A stretch of 64,000 bases of DNA, taken from contig NC_054877.1 of the NCBI RefSeq assembly GCF_018320785.1, positions 10,125,030-10,189,029 on the forward strand, in the 5' to 3' direction. Origin of the DNA: Cheilinus undulatus (taxonomy: Eukaryota; Chordata; Actinopteri; Labriformes; Labridae). Shown here one piece after another: positions 23,350 through 35,429 of this stretch. The notes under the pieces were generated by a model. That model had not been told where the DNA came from. It did not search any database and was given only the letters and a program-made list of their open reading frames with translations. The stretch's first letter is position 1. Every line of letters begins with the position of its first letter. A program made the translations under genes and the position numbers.

Positions 23350-23360
23350 GCACTTCCTCT
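23350..23360 (-). promoter_or_regulatory. Candidate ETS/PU.1 box upstream of gene 2
   Basis: On the - strand it reads AGAGGAAGTG, the PU.1/ETS core, about 62-71 bp upstream of the ATG. Gene 3 also has GAGGAAGTG (other orientation) at 51942-51950. PU.1 sites are frequent in leukocyte gene promoters without TATA boxes. Functional use is inference. Confidence 0.3.
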
Positions 23361-24145
23361 TTTTTTCATGCAGAATCCCCCCCACCCAAAAAAAAACTAT
23401 TGTAAATTTTAACTAGCAACCTTAATTCTCTTAAACAGGCTCGTTCTGTCTGCCACAGTCAGAAACTGTCACAGCAGTTAAAAACATTCAAACTTTATGA
23501 CTTTATCTTAGTGTTTTATATTTTATCTGATTGACTGTCTGCTTTTGAGAGTTAAACACAGCACCTTTATTACAGACAGTCACAGTGCCAGTCAACAACT
23601 CCACCTCGACGCAGAAGAAGGGTTGGTTTCTTTCTACCCTTCAGTCTGCATGGCTGACTGGTGGAGACAAAAGTAATGGATCAGGGATTTCTTCACTGAG
23701 TGCTGATCCTCTTTGTAGGGCACTGGTATCTTGTGTTTTTTCAGAATCTAGAACCAATCAGGCGATTGCTGCTTTAGTCAGAAACAGAGAATCTGGCTCA
23801 GTGTTGTCACAATTATCTTGTTGATCCTGCTTAAGACTTCTAATGAGAGACGCCAAACAGAAAAAACCCTTAAATAACTGGAATCAAGTTTATTTAATCA
23901 TTCATTTTAGCGATTATAGTCTCAGTTCGTCTTCATTTTAAGCTCTCTTTACATCTCTCTCTTAATGTTAATTAGGGAAATCACCATTTCCCAAATCAGT
24001 CTCATCTTTGCTTCACCCACTGTGTCCAAACCATCATTATTCAGTTCAAACAGAACCATCATCAATAACTTACAAAATCTCTCTCTCTCTAACCTCGAGT
24101 GGTGCAGCAATCTGTCAAGTCCCCCTGTGTTTCTGTCATCTAAAG

Positions 24146-24240
24146 CAGTGGTTCCCTCCCTTTTTTCCTCAGAGCTCCACCCACTTTTCTGAGGAAAGCT
24201 GAGACCCCAGGTAACAAGGAAAATTAAAATCGATCAACAT
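24146..24240 (+). mobile_element. hAT-type end fragment
   Basis: 'cagtggttccctcccttttttcctc' followed by 'gctccacccacttttctgagg' is the usual left end of Charlie/Tip100-type hAT elements. No matching right end was located, so only the end is called. Confidence 0.4.
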
Positions 24241-24424
24241 CAGAAGAAAATAAAGATAATCTGATAATCTGATTCAAGAAAAAAAAAAACCTTTAAATTC
24301 CTAAATTTGAAGTCATTAATTTAAGAAATAGAGTTAAAGTTGTGAATTTATATGAAGCAAAACTTTTACTGAGAATTTAATATTCTAATATCTGAATTCT
24401 GACTTTAATCTCAGAATTCTGACT

Positions 24425-24520
24425 CTCCTCATTCTCCCATCCTCATTTCTTAGTCTGTCAACTGTCCTCCTCTATCTAATAAAGGCACAAAGGGCCCAAA
24501 AATAAATCTTAAAAAAACCT
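24425..24520 (+). mobile_element. Truncated SINE tail
   Basis: 'ctgtcctcctctatctaataaaggc' followed by 'ccaaaaataaatctt' matches the 3' part of the SINE at 20471-20630 without its tRNA head. Confidence 0.6.
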
Positions 24521-24719
24521 TTTAGTGTTATTTTCATGATTTACTTCCTAAAAAACATGGTCAAATTCTGGTAAAATTGATGCTATATCTAAGCTCATCA
24601 CTGCACTAGAGGCAGCCAATGCAAACAGCTTAAACCCCACCCATAGCTGCTACCTCATTCACCACAAATGATGCTGATTGGTTCGAACTGTGTTTGGTTC
24701 AACACAAACGTTGTGGCTT

Positions 24720-24977
24720 GGAGCTTTGACCGATTTGCCTGATTACAGAGATGGAGTCTAGTAAATCCATCTGCTTTGCGAGGTTAAGAAGATATATTGA
24801 AAAAAAAAAGCAGCCCCAGGACAGAGCCCTGTGGTACTCCACACAACAACAGCAGGGAAGACTCAGAGACACAGACACATACTGTGAGTGCTGTGACAAA
24901 TATGATAAAAACCACTCTAATGCTGTACCTGAGATGCCTATCCAACCATGGAGCCTTTTTAACAGGATACAGTGGTC
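24720..24977 (-). mobile_element. LINE RT fragment, interrupted by a hAT MITE
   Basis: The - strand translation contains LDHCILLKRLHGWIGISGTALEWFLSYLSQHSQYVSV in pieces, the fingers/palm stretch of L2/CR1-type RT. The sequence continues past the MITE from 25614, where only weak coding similarity remains. Confidence 0.65.
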
Positions 24978-25613
24978 CAGGGATGTCATTAGGCCGTTTT
25001 GGGGGGCTGAAGCCACCCCAAAATGTTCCTAAGCCCCCCTAACAATAACTACAGTAAAACCAGAGACACAGTTAATATAGGAATGCACCACAGCGTTACG
25101 TTACTCACTGCTTAATGTAAAGAGGAGAGATACTCAGCCCATGGCTCCCTAGTCGCCAGTGGCTCTGTAGTGCCAGATCTAAATGAAAACTTTTATATTC
25201 TGGAAAGCATGAACAGCCTGAGAGAATAAAGAGAGGAGTTATGAAACCAAACATTTATAAATATTATACACCACAATTATATTTTACTAAATGCATTCAT
25301 GGATATGTTTTCCAACATCTTTCCATGAACTCACTCCAGCATATAGACCTTTAAATACCAACTCATAAACTCACTCAGGCTGTTATTAGAAAAAAGGAAG
25401 ACCTCCTCAAGGTTCAGGAAAAGACAGGCTTCCAAGGAAAAGAGAGTGAGCCCGATTATAGGTCCTGATAAAGGCCCTACAACTAATAATAAATGAATTA
25501 ATTAAGCATTTTAAGGTGTGGAGAAAAACAGTTGGTGCACGCCATATGCCAAGCATTACCTAAAACCCTAGGGGCTAAGCCCCCTCCATCTCTCAATCCT
25601 AGTGACGGCCCTG
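24978..25613. mobile_element. hAT-type MITE in LINE relic
   Basis: The ends are CAGGGATGTCATTAGG and, reversed, CAGGGCCGTCACTAGG (13 of 16 identical). The 8-bp flanks are CAGTGGTC (24970-24977) and CAGTGGCC (25614-25621). The inner ends carry complementary 'ggggggctgaagcc' and 'ggggctaagccccc' blocks. No coding capacity was seen. Confidence 0.75.
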
Positions 25614-26065
25614 CAGTGGCCAGTAGTGCCAAGGCAGAACAAATGTCAAGGAGGAGTAACCCTTAACAATCCACTGCACCACATGGCAGAGATGTCTCTG
25701 TACAGTATTTTTTGTAAACCAGACTGAAATTTATCATGCGTGTTGTGTTTTTTCCCTGCCAAGTCATAAGTTGTTTGTCACTGGTTTTTCCAGGACCTTT
25801 AGCAAGGCTTTTACAGTTATGAACTTCTTCTACCTCATGTCTATCAATGAAAATCTGTATATTTTATGCTGAAGTGTCATGGAAGCTACAAGGAAGAATA
25901 TTTATTTCAATGTCATACAGCACATCTGCAACAATAGATTCACACTAACAACACTTCTCTTTTTCCTGTTGATTCTCACTTGTGTCAGAGAATCAGCACA
26001 TGAACGGACCGCAGAAATGAAACCCAACCACCCACTAAATTTCCTGTTATAATAGCTGAACTTAC

Positions 26066-26243
26066 CCTTGGCTGCCCAGGCTCTTAGGGGGCTTGTGTCA
26101 TTGCTGAGATGGTAAAAAGTGAGGGGCAGGATGAGGAAGGGGCTGTCGCTGGACATGTCCACTTGGAAGGGGACATTCCTCTGGTCCAGACGAACTGTCT
26201 CACCTTCCTTGGTCAGAGACGTCTGGAGCAGTTTTCCTGTCAC
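26066..26243 (-). CDS. Isolated Kir4-type (kcnj10-like) potassium channel exon
   Basis: The exon is 178 bp on the - strand with acceptor CCCAAACAG|GTG and donor AAGG|GTAAGT. It encodes [15 protein letters not shown], then [18 protein letters not shown] and [20 protein letters not shown]. This is the cytoplasmic beta-sheet region of inward-rectifier channels, and it resembles Kir4.1 (KCNJ10) most, then Kir4.2/Kir5.1. The frame is open with no stop or shift and both splice signals are good. The pore and the rest of the C-terminal domain were not found nearby on either side, so it may be one exon of a spread-out gene or an exon-sized duplicate. It lies between the two receptor genes. Confidence 0.7.
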
Positions 26244-26277
26244 CTGTTTGGGAAAAATGGCTGAATTGGTTTAAAGT

Positions 26278-26400
26278 TTGATGACGCTTATTCATATGAA
26301 ATCTACTGACTCCACCCAAGTTTTAGCATCTCTACATCGACTTCCTAACAGTTTTAGTGTTGATCTAGGGATTTTACCCATTACTTTTAAAGCACTTAAG
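26278..26400 (+). mobile_element. LINE RT C-terminal snippet
   Basis: It translates to 'LASLHRLPNSFSVDLGILPITFKALK', which resembles the SLHWLPISFRIDFKIL motif of L2/CR1 LINEs. It is continued, after a hAT and a SINE insertion, at about 27440-27700. Confidence 0.55.
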
Positions 26401-26401
26401 G

Positions 26402-26600
26402 CAGGGGTGTCCAAACTATTTTACTTAAAGGGGTACATACAGAAATATATAAGCACTGGATAAGACTAATCCAATGCAGGGAACTGTTCCCTCAAAGGTG
26501 ATTTTCTGCACAACTGCACACTCAAACTGAGAAATGATTCCACAACTGAAAGCTCCTGTCAAAAATCTCAGTTTTGTGTAAGTTTCAGTGAGCCCTGCAA
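26402..26600 (+). mobile_element. hAT (Charlie-like) fragment
   Basis: The start 'caggggtgtccaaactattttac' is the diagnostic end of Charlie-type hAT elements. The sequence that follows has no open transposase frame. Confidence 0.5.
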
Positions 26601-26769
26601 ACAAAATGGTACATCTTGTCCAGTATTTACACTGTTTGTGGAGAAGTGATGTCAAACTGAGTTAAAAGCATCCCAAACACATCATGACTTTATATAATCA
26701 TTCATAAAACTTACTCTGAATCCTGTCCCTGGAAATTGATACATTCATGTATATATATAAAATATATTT

Positions 26770-26935
26770 TTTAAAGATTTATTTCTGGGCTTCTCATGCC
26801 TTTAATCCATACAAAAGGACAGCGGATAGAGCTGGGGATGGGAGAGAGACATGCGGGGAAGGGCCACAGGCCAGATTTGAACCTAGCTGCCCGCATACAA
26901 GGGTAGCATCTTAGACCGCTAGGCCATCTGCACAC
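26770..26935 (-). mobile_element. tRNA-derived SINE, reverse orientation
   Basis: Read on the - strand it has a tRNA-like head ('gcctagcggtctaagatgc' and a B-box 'aggttcaaatct'), the body 'tgcatgtctctcccatcccc' and the tail 'aaataaatcttt'. It is the same family type as 20471-20630, more diverged. Confidence 0.75.
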
Positions 26936-27439
26936 ACTGGAAATTCATATTTGAGGAACTTTGGTCTGCGTGCAGTAAATTGTCATTGACACTGATCCAG
27001 TGGTAGAGATGACAATCGTTTAAATACAAAAACAAAAATGATTAATAATCTTTTGATGGTTTCATTTGCTTTTAAAGGGTAGATAGAGGCATCAACATTA
27101 TATCAGTCTGTTTTTTATGTTTTTTTTTTAAGAAGATAAAAACTCATCTGCGTAAGTTTGAGCTTCCAAACCCAGCCCCCCACCCACCCACCAACTGGTT
27201 TTAAAATCCTCCATATGTAGAATCATGGGGGGAATTCCCCTTCAGTTCAAAACTGGATTCAGACCTTGTAACTTATTATTAATCATTACAGTAGCAGTCA
27301 TTATAATTGATTATTAATCATTAAAGTAGTCGTCACTTGTAATGGTATTTTGGGATTGGAGAGGTGATGTCACAGCTCTGACATGTGGACGAAGCATCAG
27401 ATGTTGCCCCCAGTTGCTGAAGTAGGAGCTAAGGGGACT

Positions 27440-27710
27440 TGAGTGCCTACTCAGGAGTTTCTTAAATTAGAGGGAACATTGCTGAGGGCTCTGGCTCCAA
27501 TCTATATGTACCACAGAACTTTTAAGTCCTATGAGCCTTCAATCCCCAGATGGGGGCCTCATGGTTATTCCAAATTCGAGGCCTTAAACCAAAGGTCCCA
27601 TGAGGTCCCCTCAACTTTGGAATGACCTGCCTGCAGAATCAGTAACATATTTTAAATCACTCTTTAAAACGCATGATTACACACTTGGGTTTATATGACG
27701 TTGTCTCCTT
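27440..27710 (+). mobile_element. LINE RT C-terminal relic
   Basis: Frameshifted translation gives 'ALAPIYMYHRTFKSYEPSIP', 'FEALNQRSHEVPSTLE' and 'WNDLPAESVTYFKSLFKT'-like segments, the end of an L2/CR1-type RT ORF. Confidence 0.55.
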
Positions 27711-29460
27711 GTTTTTTTTTCTAACAGATTTTATACCTTATTTAACCCTTATCATATTCCAGTTCCTCTTAATCTATTTCTTGCATTGAACCTCAATGAT
27801 TTCAATTGATTTCATCGCTCTTTTGGCTACTTCTAAGCATTATATCTGCCCTCTCTTTTACAATTTTGCTTCATTTTTATATTTTGCTGCCGTATTTATT
27901 CATTTTACTTCCCTATGTTAACTGAGCTTTTTGTAATTTGATTCTTCCCCAATTTATATTTACTGTTTTTAAATGGGGCACAGCTTGTGTTTCTGTCCCC
28001 CTGTTTTTGTTCCCTTCCTCCTCCATGCTGTGTTCTTGTATGATTTTTGGTCTCTGTTTCTCTTTGTTTTGTTTATGGATGTTTATTTAGCACTATGCAT
28101 GATGGGTGCATCACTTCATCTGCCTCCTGATCTCCTTACATGTTTTCTTTACTTGATGCGTGCCGATAATTTGACCCTTCTGAAACAGATAAAGCATCTT
28201 ATCCCCGACCACAGGATGTGTCATCCTACATGCTTGTTTAAGAAATGAAAATCTACTCACTGCATCAGTTAGGATTAAATAACTTGTTGCCAGCTGAAAA
28301 ATAACCATCCATGCAGTAATTATCCAATGGGAGGCTCTTCCCTATTTGCTTAGTTAAATCCAGCTGGTGACTTTTATTGGGACAGGCAGTGCATATTGCA
28401 CTGGCATTGGCATTGAGCTCCTCCTGTACATGACTCATTCTGTAACATGCTATAAGTGTCACAAGACAGGTCCACGTGTTTAAATTCTGTCTTTAACACT
28501 TCTCCCACACCCCCACCCAAAGTCTCGCTTAGTTTTTTTTTTCCTGACGGTGTTCACACTTTAATTGTTCTGAAGGAGGTGTAAACTTTCCAGCATAACT
28601 TTGACGACAATACAGTAGGGGTTTAAAGACTTCACAGAAAAAATGCTCTGCTATCTTCTACTGGTGGATGCTGAGGAGTGTACCATAATGTTTGAAAAAT
28701 CACCACAAAAGTGCTCTCTTGTATGCCACTATGGTGGACAAACACAACAAAGTGCCTCCTTTAGTGTCCTCACAGTGGCCAAAATTTGTCAAAGTGCCCA
28801 ATGTGGTGTACTCTAAGTGAACAAAGTTTAACACATTGCCTCTTATTTCTTTGTTGTAACAATGCTTCTTTGTAATAAATCTTTTACACTTGGAAAGCCT
28901 GTTTATTTCCCTTTTAAATGGTGCCACCTTTGTATGGATCATGCATTTGTGGAATGAGCAGCAGAGCTGAGTATGTGAGCTGCGGCCATCAAAAAATTGT
29001 CAAATCTTCTCTGCCAATGCCAAACAGGTTCTACTGCTGTTACTGACTCCTGTTTTGAGCTGCTGGTACTCCAAGGTGCTGACAATCAGGTGCCTGACTG
29101 GCACCTGATTGACACCCAAAGAGAACAGTTTCCATACCCTGTCAGTACCTAGGGACAGTAGGCTGTCTTCTCCAGATTTGAGTCCACACCCTTTCACTTA
29201 GAAATAGAAGGATGTGGACAGCTAATGATACAAACAGGAAATAGTCCACAGACCAGACTGTCTTATTTCAGATTGACCTCTATGCAGACTATGAAGGCTG
29301 TGTCCTTCATTGGTTAGATTCTACAAAGGATGCTACCCTTGAATTGAGACACAGCATGCAACTCCACTGCATGCTGTGGGCCACCAGATACCACCACCTT
29401 TTCTACACATTTTTGCCCCTCTCAGTTCATTTTTGCAAACACTCAGCCCATGTTTCACAG
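27711..29460. other. Intergenic DNA without recognised gene
   Basis: AT-rich sequence with short open frames and no family similarity that I can recognise. It probably holds old transposon remains (for example 28260-28500), but no ends could be matched. Confidence 0.4.
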
Positions 29461-29461
29461 G

Positions 29462-29464
<3 letters not shown>

Positions 29465-29532
<68 letters not shown>
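29465..29532. repeat. (AT)n microsatellite
   Basis: About 34 AT dinucleotides with two interruptions ('acatat' and 'tatgtat'). Short tracts of this kind are length-variable and form cruciforms. Confidence 0.95.
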
Positions 29533-29536
<4 letters not shown>

Positions 29537-29902
29537 TATTGCTTTCCTTTACAATGGACCATGATTTTCCTGAACTCCAACGGCTCCAGAAAGCCGTTCC
29601 CCTTCTCCCCCCTTATGGACGGTCAACATATTGTAGTACCTGTTACAGTATTTGTGCTTCATCTTTTCCAACAGGAGGAGGTTTAGGTATGTTGTCTTTC
29701 CGAACAAAGAGGCTATGTCTCCCACACCCTCAGCACTGTCTTACAACAGTTGAAACTATGGGGATGTCCTGATGTATTGAGGGGAAAGCCACAAACTCTG
29801 AATAATGACTAGTATTTAAGAACTTTCAGCCACCTGCTTTAACCTGAGAGTGAAACTGACAGTCAGTAAGCCTTGTGATATATACCTGAAACCACACCAG
29901 GC

Positions 29903-31270
29903 ATGCAGTGGAATGCTAGCAGTCTCAAAGCAAACAGACAAGAGTTTAAAAAATACGTCAGCGAGTTAAAGGAACAACCAGATCTGATTTGTATACAAGA
30001 GACGTGGCTCAAGCCAAGCTTGGACTTTGTTATAAGTGGATATTCTAGCATTCGAAAGGACAGAACACATCGAAATGGTGGGGGATGTGCAATATTTATC
30101 AACCAAGGTATGAAATATAGACAAATAACAGCACCACAAGAACTAGAGGTAGTAGTTATAGAGGTCTGGACAAAAGAGGGACGCATAAAAGTTATTAATT
30201 TTTATAATCCATGTAAACAATTAAAAAAGGAAGAAATGGAAGGTATTCTTGATGAGTGGATAGGGAAAATAGTCTGGTGTGGGGATTTCAATGCACATAG
30301 TACGGTGTGGGGGGACCATGATGACTCAAATGGGGAAGTAATGGAGGAAATATTGGATGACAAAGGGTTGGTATGTTTAAACAATGGTGTAGGCACAAGG
30401 GTGAATTTAGTGAGGGGCACAGAATCATCAATAGATCTCACTCTGGTCTCACAACCTCTGGCAGGGAAAAGTAATTGGGAGGTCTTAAAGAGGAGCACAG
30501 TGGGAAGTGATCACTACCCGATAAGTGTAAATGTAGAAATCAACAGTGTCATGGATCAGAACAAGGGAGAGGGGAGATGGAAGTTTGAGGGAGCAAACTG
30601 GGATAAGTTCAGAGCACTGAGTGAGGATAAAATGAGAGTGATTAATTTAAATCAGTCACTTAATGATTTGTATAAAGAAATTTGTAAAAGGATTGTTGAA
30701 GCAGCAAAGGAATCAATTCCAAAAAGTAGTGGGAATATAAAGAAGAAAAAGTTAGTACCATGGTGGACAAGTGATTGTACAGAGGCAATAAAAGCCCGAA
30801 ACAAGTCCTTTAAGGTACTGAAAAAAGTCCTTAGCCCTCAGAATCTAATAAATTATAAGAAACAGCAGGCAACAGTATGGAAGGTAATAAGAAGAGCAAA
30901 AAGAGAATATTGGAGAAAGTACTGTGAGTCACTAGGTAGGAGTCCACCATTGGATAGAGTGTGGGGTATGATCAAAAGAATGTCAGGTAATAGGAAAGAA
31001 TATGGATATCAAGTATTGAAAAATGGAAGCAACTGTATAATAGAAGATAAGGAAAAAGCAGAACTAATGGCTCTAACCTTTGTTAAGGTGCACAGCTCAG
31101 AAAATTTGAGTATTAAAGAGAGAGAAGGCAGGGAAAAAACAGTAGTGGAAAACACTGAAGCATTACAAGGCGAAGAAGAATATGTTATAAATGTAGAGTT
31201 TTCAATGACAGAACTAAATGATGCACTAAAAAAAAAGCTAGGAAAACAACTCCAGGAAAAGATAAAATAA
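29903..31270 (+). pseudogene. LINE endonuclease and linker ORF (455 codons open)
   Basis: The N-terminus reads MQWNASSLKANRQEFKKYV, with catalytic-type motifs CIQETWL (about residue 32), GGGCAIF, GDFNAHSTVWG (about 127) and the terminal GSDHYPI (about 202). These are the APE endonuclease blocks of non-LTR elements, nicking target DNA for primed reverse transcription. The frame stays open through a basic linker (KKKKLVPWW) and then runs off by frameshift at 31240, just before the RT domain. The start is the first in-frame ATG; true elements may begin further upstream. Confidence 0.8.
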
Positions 31271-32200
31271 ACTGTTGTATGTTAGATAACCTTAGTGTTC
31301 AAGGTAAAGAGGTATTACTGAAGTTATACAATAAGGTATGGGAAGAGGGGAACTTACCTAATCAATGGAAAGAATCTATAATGGTTCCTATTTGTAAACC
31401 AGGTAAGGACTCGAGTTTGCCAGAGAGCTACAGGCCAATAGCCTTAACATCTCATGTCGGCAAAACTATGGAAAAAATGATTAATGAAAGGTTGAATTAT
31501 TATTTAGAAACAAGGGAAGAATTAAAAAGTTATCGAAGTGGATTTAGGAAAGGAAGAAGCACAGTAGATCTAGCTTTATGTTTAAACCATGAAATAAGGA
31601 GAGCCCAAGTAAATAAAGAAAGTATAGCGGCTGTGTTCTTTGATGTGGAAAAAGCATATGATATGATGTGGAAAGACAGGGTGCTTATTAAATTATATCA
31701 TGGGAATAAGAGGAAAAATATTTAAATGGATTAAAAACTTTCTTACCAACAGGAAAATATCAGTAAGAGTGGGTAAAAACCTAAGCGAAAACTACACAGT
31801 TGAGAACGGAACCCCACAAGGTAGTATAATTAGTCCGACTTTATTTTCAGTCATGATAAACGACATATTTAGTAATGTATGCAGTTCTATTGGTGTTTCA
31901 TTATTTGCAGATGACGGGGCTCCGTGGAAAAGGGGGCAGAATATCTCTTATATTGTTGGGAAATTGCAGGAGGCTATTGAAAAGGTAGAAGCTTGGGCAC
32001 TGAAGTGGGGCTTTAGATTTTCAGTTAACAAAACAAAAGTGGTTGTCTTTACCAAAAAGAAAATACAAAATCAAGTCAATCTTAAACTATATGGGCAAAA
32101 TCTAGAGATAGTGGATTGTTTTAAGTATTTAGGGATTTGGTTTGACAAAAGGATTACTTGGAAGGTACATCTTGAAAAAATAGCAGGAAAATGCAAAAAA
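31271..32200 (+). pseudogene. LINE reverse transcriptase, frameshifted, 3' truncated
   Basis: Two overlapping frames (31279-31725 and 31700-32224) carry the RT blocks PESYRPIALTSHVGKTMEKM, SGFRKGRSTVDL, FFDVEKAYDMMW (motif A), NGTPQGSIISPTLF (motif B), SLFADDGA (catalytic motif C) and FKYLGIWFD. One -1/+1 shift lies near 31700. Coding similarity ends at about 32200, where foreign sequence begins. Confidence 0.82.
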
Positions 32201-33480
32201 AATAATGCTGAGATTAATGCATAGATTCATCTTTTTTAATCTAGATTAATCTCACTGCAATCCTGTAGTTAATCCAGATTAATCTAGATTAAAATGCTAG
32301 ATTTGAATTTTGCCAAAGACATTTAAAAAATGCTTGACCTATCTAAATATTAAGGAAAATGCATCACAGACTGCTTGAGAACACCTCGCTTGCTCACCAC
32401 TGATCGATATCGGTATCGATAAAAGTACTCATTTGGTATCGAGTACTTTTTAAAAGTATCGATATTAAATGAGTACTTTAAAAAAAACGTCTCACCATGC
32501 ACCCCATCTGTTTGTTTGCAGTCGCTCTCGTCTGTCTGTTGTGCCAAAGGTCCGCTGCTGCACTGGTTTCCGTGTCACGTGACTTTGGCGACCAATCAGA
32601 TAGAGCAAACGCGCACATACACACTCAAGGCACACACACACACGGTTATTCAGAGGCCTCATGTCTGTATCAAACTGGAGAGAATGGCAGAAATAAACTG
32701 CTGCAGCTTTGTGAAATAACTTTCCACAAAAATGCAAAGGTGAGTCAGCATTTCCAGTATCAAATAAGTTTTTATCTCAAAGTTATAAAAAACTGATGCA
32801 TGAAGAGGATGTTAGATTCATGACAAATCTCACTTTCCGACGAAAGACATTGATGGTGTTTTTCATTGAGCCAAAGCCACAGCTGGAGCTGTTAGTCATA
32901 AAAACCAGGAAAGAAAGAAGCTCTGTAGCTGACTCTGATGCATGTGCGATTCATTTTAATTGACTTTGAGAGTGTACTTCTAAATGTGTTCCTCTTTATT
33001 ACTGTTTACTAGTTTTTCTCCTATAATTTGACTGCGTTTTCCAAAGTTTATAACGTTTTTTGCAGCATTTTCTCAAACCACACATTGAATAGTCCAGGGA
33101 TTAATTAACTAATTTAAACAGTCTAACCATTAGGTACAGTGGGAAAACAAAAAAGATAAAATCAAGTCCCATATTACAAAAAATATATAAGTTAAAATCC
33201 TGCTTTGAAAATATGTTTTACCCCAAATACTTAGTTGATAGTTAAAGATAACTCGGAAAAGAATTAGTTCTATTTATTAAGACTGAAAAATAAATGATAG
33301 ATTATGTATTTTGAGTTTTTATTGGTCTTATTCATATCAATTTAATGATTATGTATACTGCTGCTTTTATAAGTAAAAAGTATCGTATCAAGTATCGGTG
33401 ATACTGGTCCTGTATTTACTTGGTATCGGCTCGATATTAAATTTTGTAGTATCAGTATCAGGATGGATCCAGCGGGATTT
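32201..33480. mobile_element. Nested DNA-transposon material with GTATCGAT-rich ends
   Basis: It begins with an 'attaatctagattaat' palindromic block (32215-32300). 32400-32470 and 33375-33460 carry mirrored 'ggtatcgat'/'agtatcag' segments, like the ends of one non-autonomous element of about 1.1 kb. A related 'tatcgatac' block lies at 39825-39895. No transposase frame was seen. Confidence 0.45.
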
Positions 33481-33805
33481 TAACGTGCTTTCACATTAGG
33501 CCCAGCTGATTCGAACCGCGCCGCGGCGCGATTCCTCCCCCTCCCCTTTCCCACGCAGGCAGGGCACTAGCAATATCGAACCGTGCCCTGGCACACTTGT
33601 GTATTTACTCGGTCTGAAACAGCAGGTGGCGGTATGCACGTAGCTGGTTTACAACCCCGCAAAGGAGGAGAAAGAAGAAGAAGATTGTTTTTTGTTTTGA
33701 CCCGGTAAAAAGTCCATCATGCATGCATGGATGATTAAAATCACTTTTAGGATGCCAGCAATTTCGCTCTTAGTATCTGCACATCTACGTGCAGCTCAGA
33801 GGATT

Positions 33806-33837
33806 AAAAAACCGCTGCAAAGATACAGCGGTTTTTT
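33806..33837. other. 12-bp perfect hairpin beside the fold-back element
   Basis: Arms AAAAAACCGCTG and CAGCGGTTTTTT are separated by 8 bases (CAAAGATA). The right arm's T-run abuts the fold-back end at 33838. It resembles a terminator hairpin but sits in a transposon context. Confidence 0.8.
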
Positions 33838-33898
33838 TACGGTGGCCCTGAAGGCCAACAGGAAATAAATATTTCAAAAGCGCAAAATATATTTCAGA

Positions 33899-34777
33899 AA
33901 ACACAAAAACATTTCACAAAACACAAAAACATTTCACCGATCGCAAAATACATTTCACAATACACAAAAACATTTCACAATACACAAAAACATTTCACAA
34001 TACACAAAAACATTTCACAATACATGAAAAACATTTCACAAAACACAAAAACATTTCACAATACACGAAAACATTTCACAATACATGAAAAACATTTCAC
34101 AATACACAAAAACATTTCACAATACACGAAAACATTTCACAAAACACAAAAACATTTCACAATACACGAAAACATTTCACAATACACGAAAACATTTCAC
34201 AATACACAAAAACATTTCACAATACACGAAAACATTTCACAATACACAAAAACATTTCACAATACACGAAAACATTTCACAATACACGAAAACATTTCAC
34301 AAAACACAAAAACATTTCACAAAACACAAAAACATTTCACAATACACAAAAACATTTCACAAAACACAAATACATTTCACAAAACACAAAAACATTTCAC
34401 AAAACACAAAAACATTTCACAATACACAAATACATTTCACAATACACAAAAACATTTCACAATACACAAAAACATTTCACAAAACACAAAAACATTTAAC
34501 AATACACAAATACATTTCACCGATCGCAAAATACATTTCACAAAACACAAAAACATTTCACAAAACACAAAAACATTTCACAATACACAAATACATTTCA
34601 CTGATCGCAAAATACATTTCACAAAACACAAAAACATTTCACAAAACACAAAAACATTTCACAATACACAAAAACATTTCACAAAACACAAAAACATTTC
34701 ACAATACACAAATACATTTCACCGATCGCAAAATACATTTCACAAAACACAAAAACATTTCACAATACACAAAAACA
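33899..34777 (+). repeat. Left arm array of the 20-bp repeat
   Basis: Tandem copies of ACAATACACAAAAACATTTC with variants (ACAAAACAC, ACGAAAAC, AAATAC) and a periodic 'accgatcgcaaaatac' spacer at about 33937, 34518, 34602 and 34720. Long open frames across it arise because three units give 60 bp; they are not genes. Confidence 0.95.
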
Positions 34778-35429
34778 TGACATATTTGATCGCAATTAAA
34801 TGTTCCTTTGTTTTTTACAGTTCTTTACACTGTGAAACACTTGTTTAGAGTGGGATGCAGTCAAAGTGGACAATGTGTTGAAATAAATGGTCTGAAATTG
34901 ATCTCTCTGTACATATATCTTGTTCAGACTGGTCAATAGACAAGTCAATATTCAGTGATATGGCTATGCAGGACCTTTATTTTAAAATACCTCGAGGCGG
35001 AAGTGGGAAGTGGTGAGTGCATGTCAGCGGCTTGACGCTAAACAGCGCTAATAGAAGATGATAAAAGTTATGAAGAAAATATGTCTGTTACTCATGTACA
35101 GCAGCGTGGACCCAGATTTGATGACCAACACGCCGCCAAAATACAATGACAGGACGCAGGAGGAAAAAGATGCGTTCTCAGTTCGGCGTAATGAGTGTGC
35201 ACCAAGCTGCAGTATCAAAACGTTTACTTAAAAGATCTTATTTTAAAAGATATTACTGACAAAAACACGATAATGATGAATAAAACAGATGATCAAAACT
35301 AATCTTCTGCTTTATACATTCTTTTATTGTCATTTTTATTCACTGAGGCGAAATCTACGCCTGATAGTCGATAGTCAGCTCCTTCGGCAAAGGTGGCAGG
35401 GGGATACAAGTCCTACCGGGGGTACTTCT

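Noticed and set aside
26425-26655. Pore exon of the Kir channel (an LTGAF match on the - strand)
   Set aside because: Only five residues match; the GYG selectivity filter is absent and the region is hAT-derived repeat.
29344-29772. 142-codon open frame through the AT microsatellite
   Set aside because: A third of it is Tyr-Ile from (AT)n; no similarity elsewhere.
33806-33837. Bacterial-type intrinsic terminator
   Set aside because: The hairpin plus T-run has the shape, but the DNA is clearly animal and the site is a transposon junction.
34024-34848. Long open frames (274 and 231 codons) reading ISQNTKTFHNTQKHF-type repeats
   Set aside because: They are products of the 20-bp satellite arm: three units make 60 bp, so all frames stay open. 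No start context, splice signal or family similarity.
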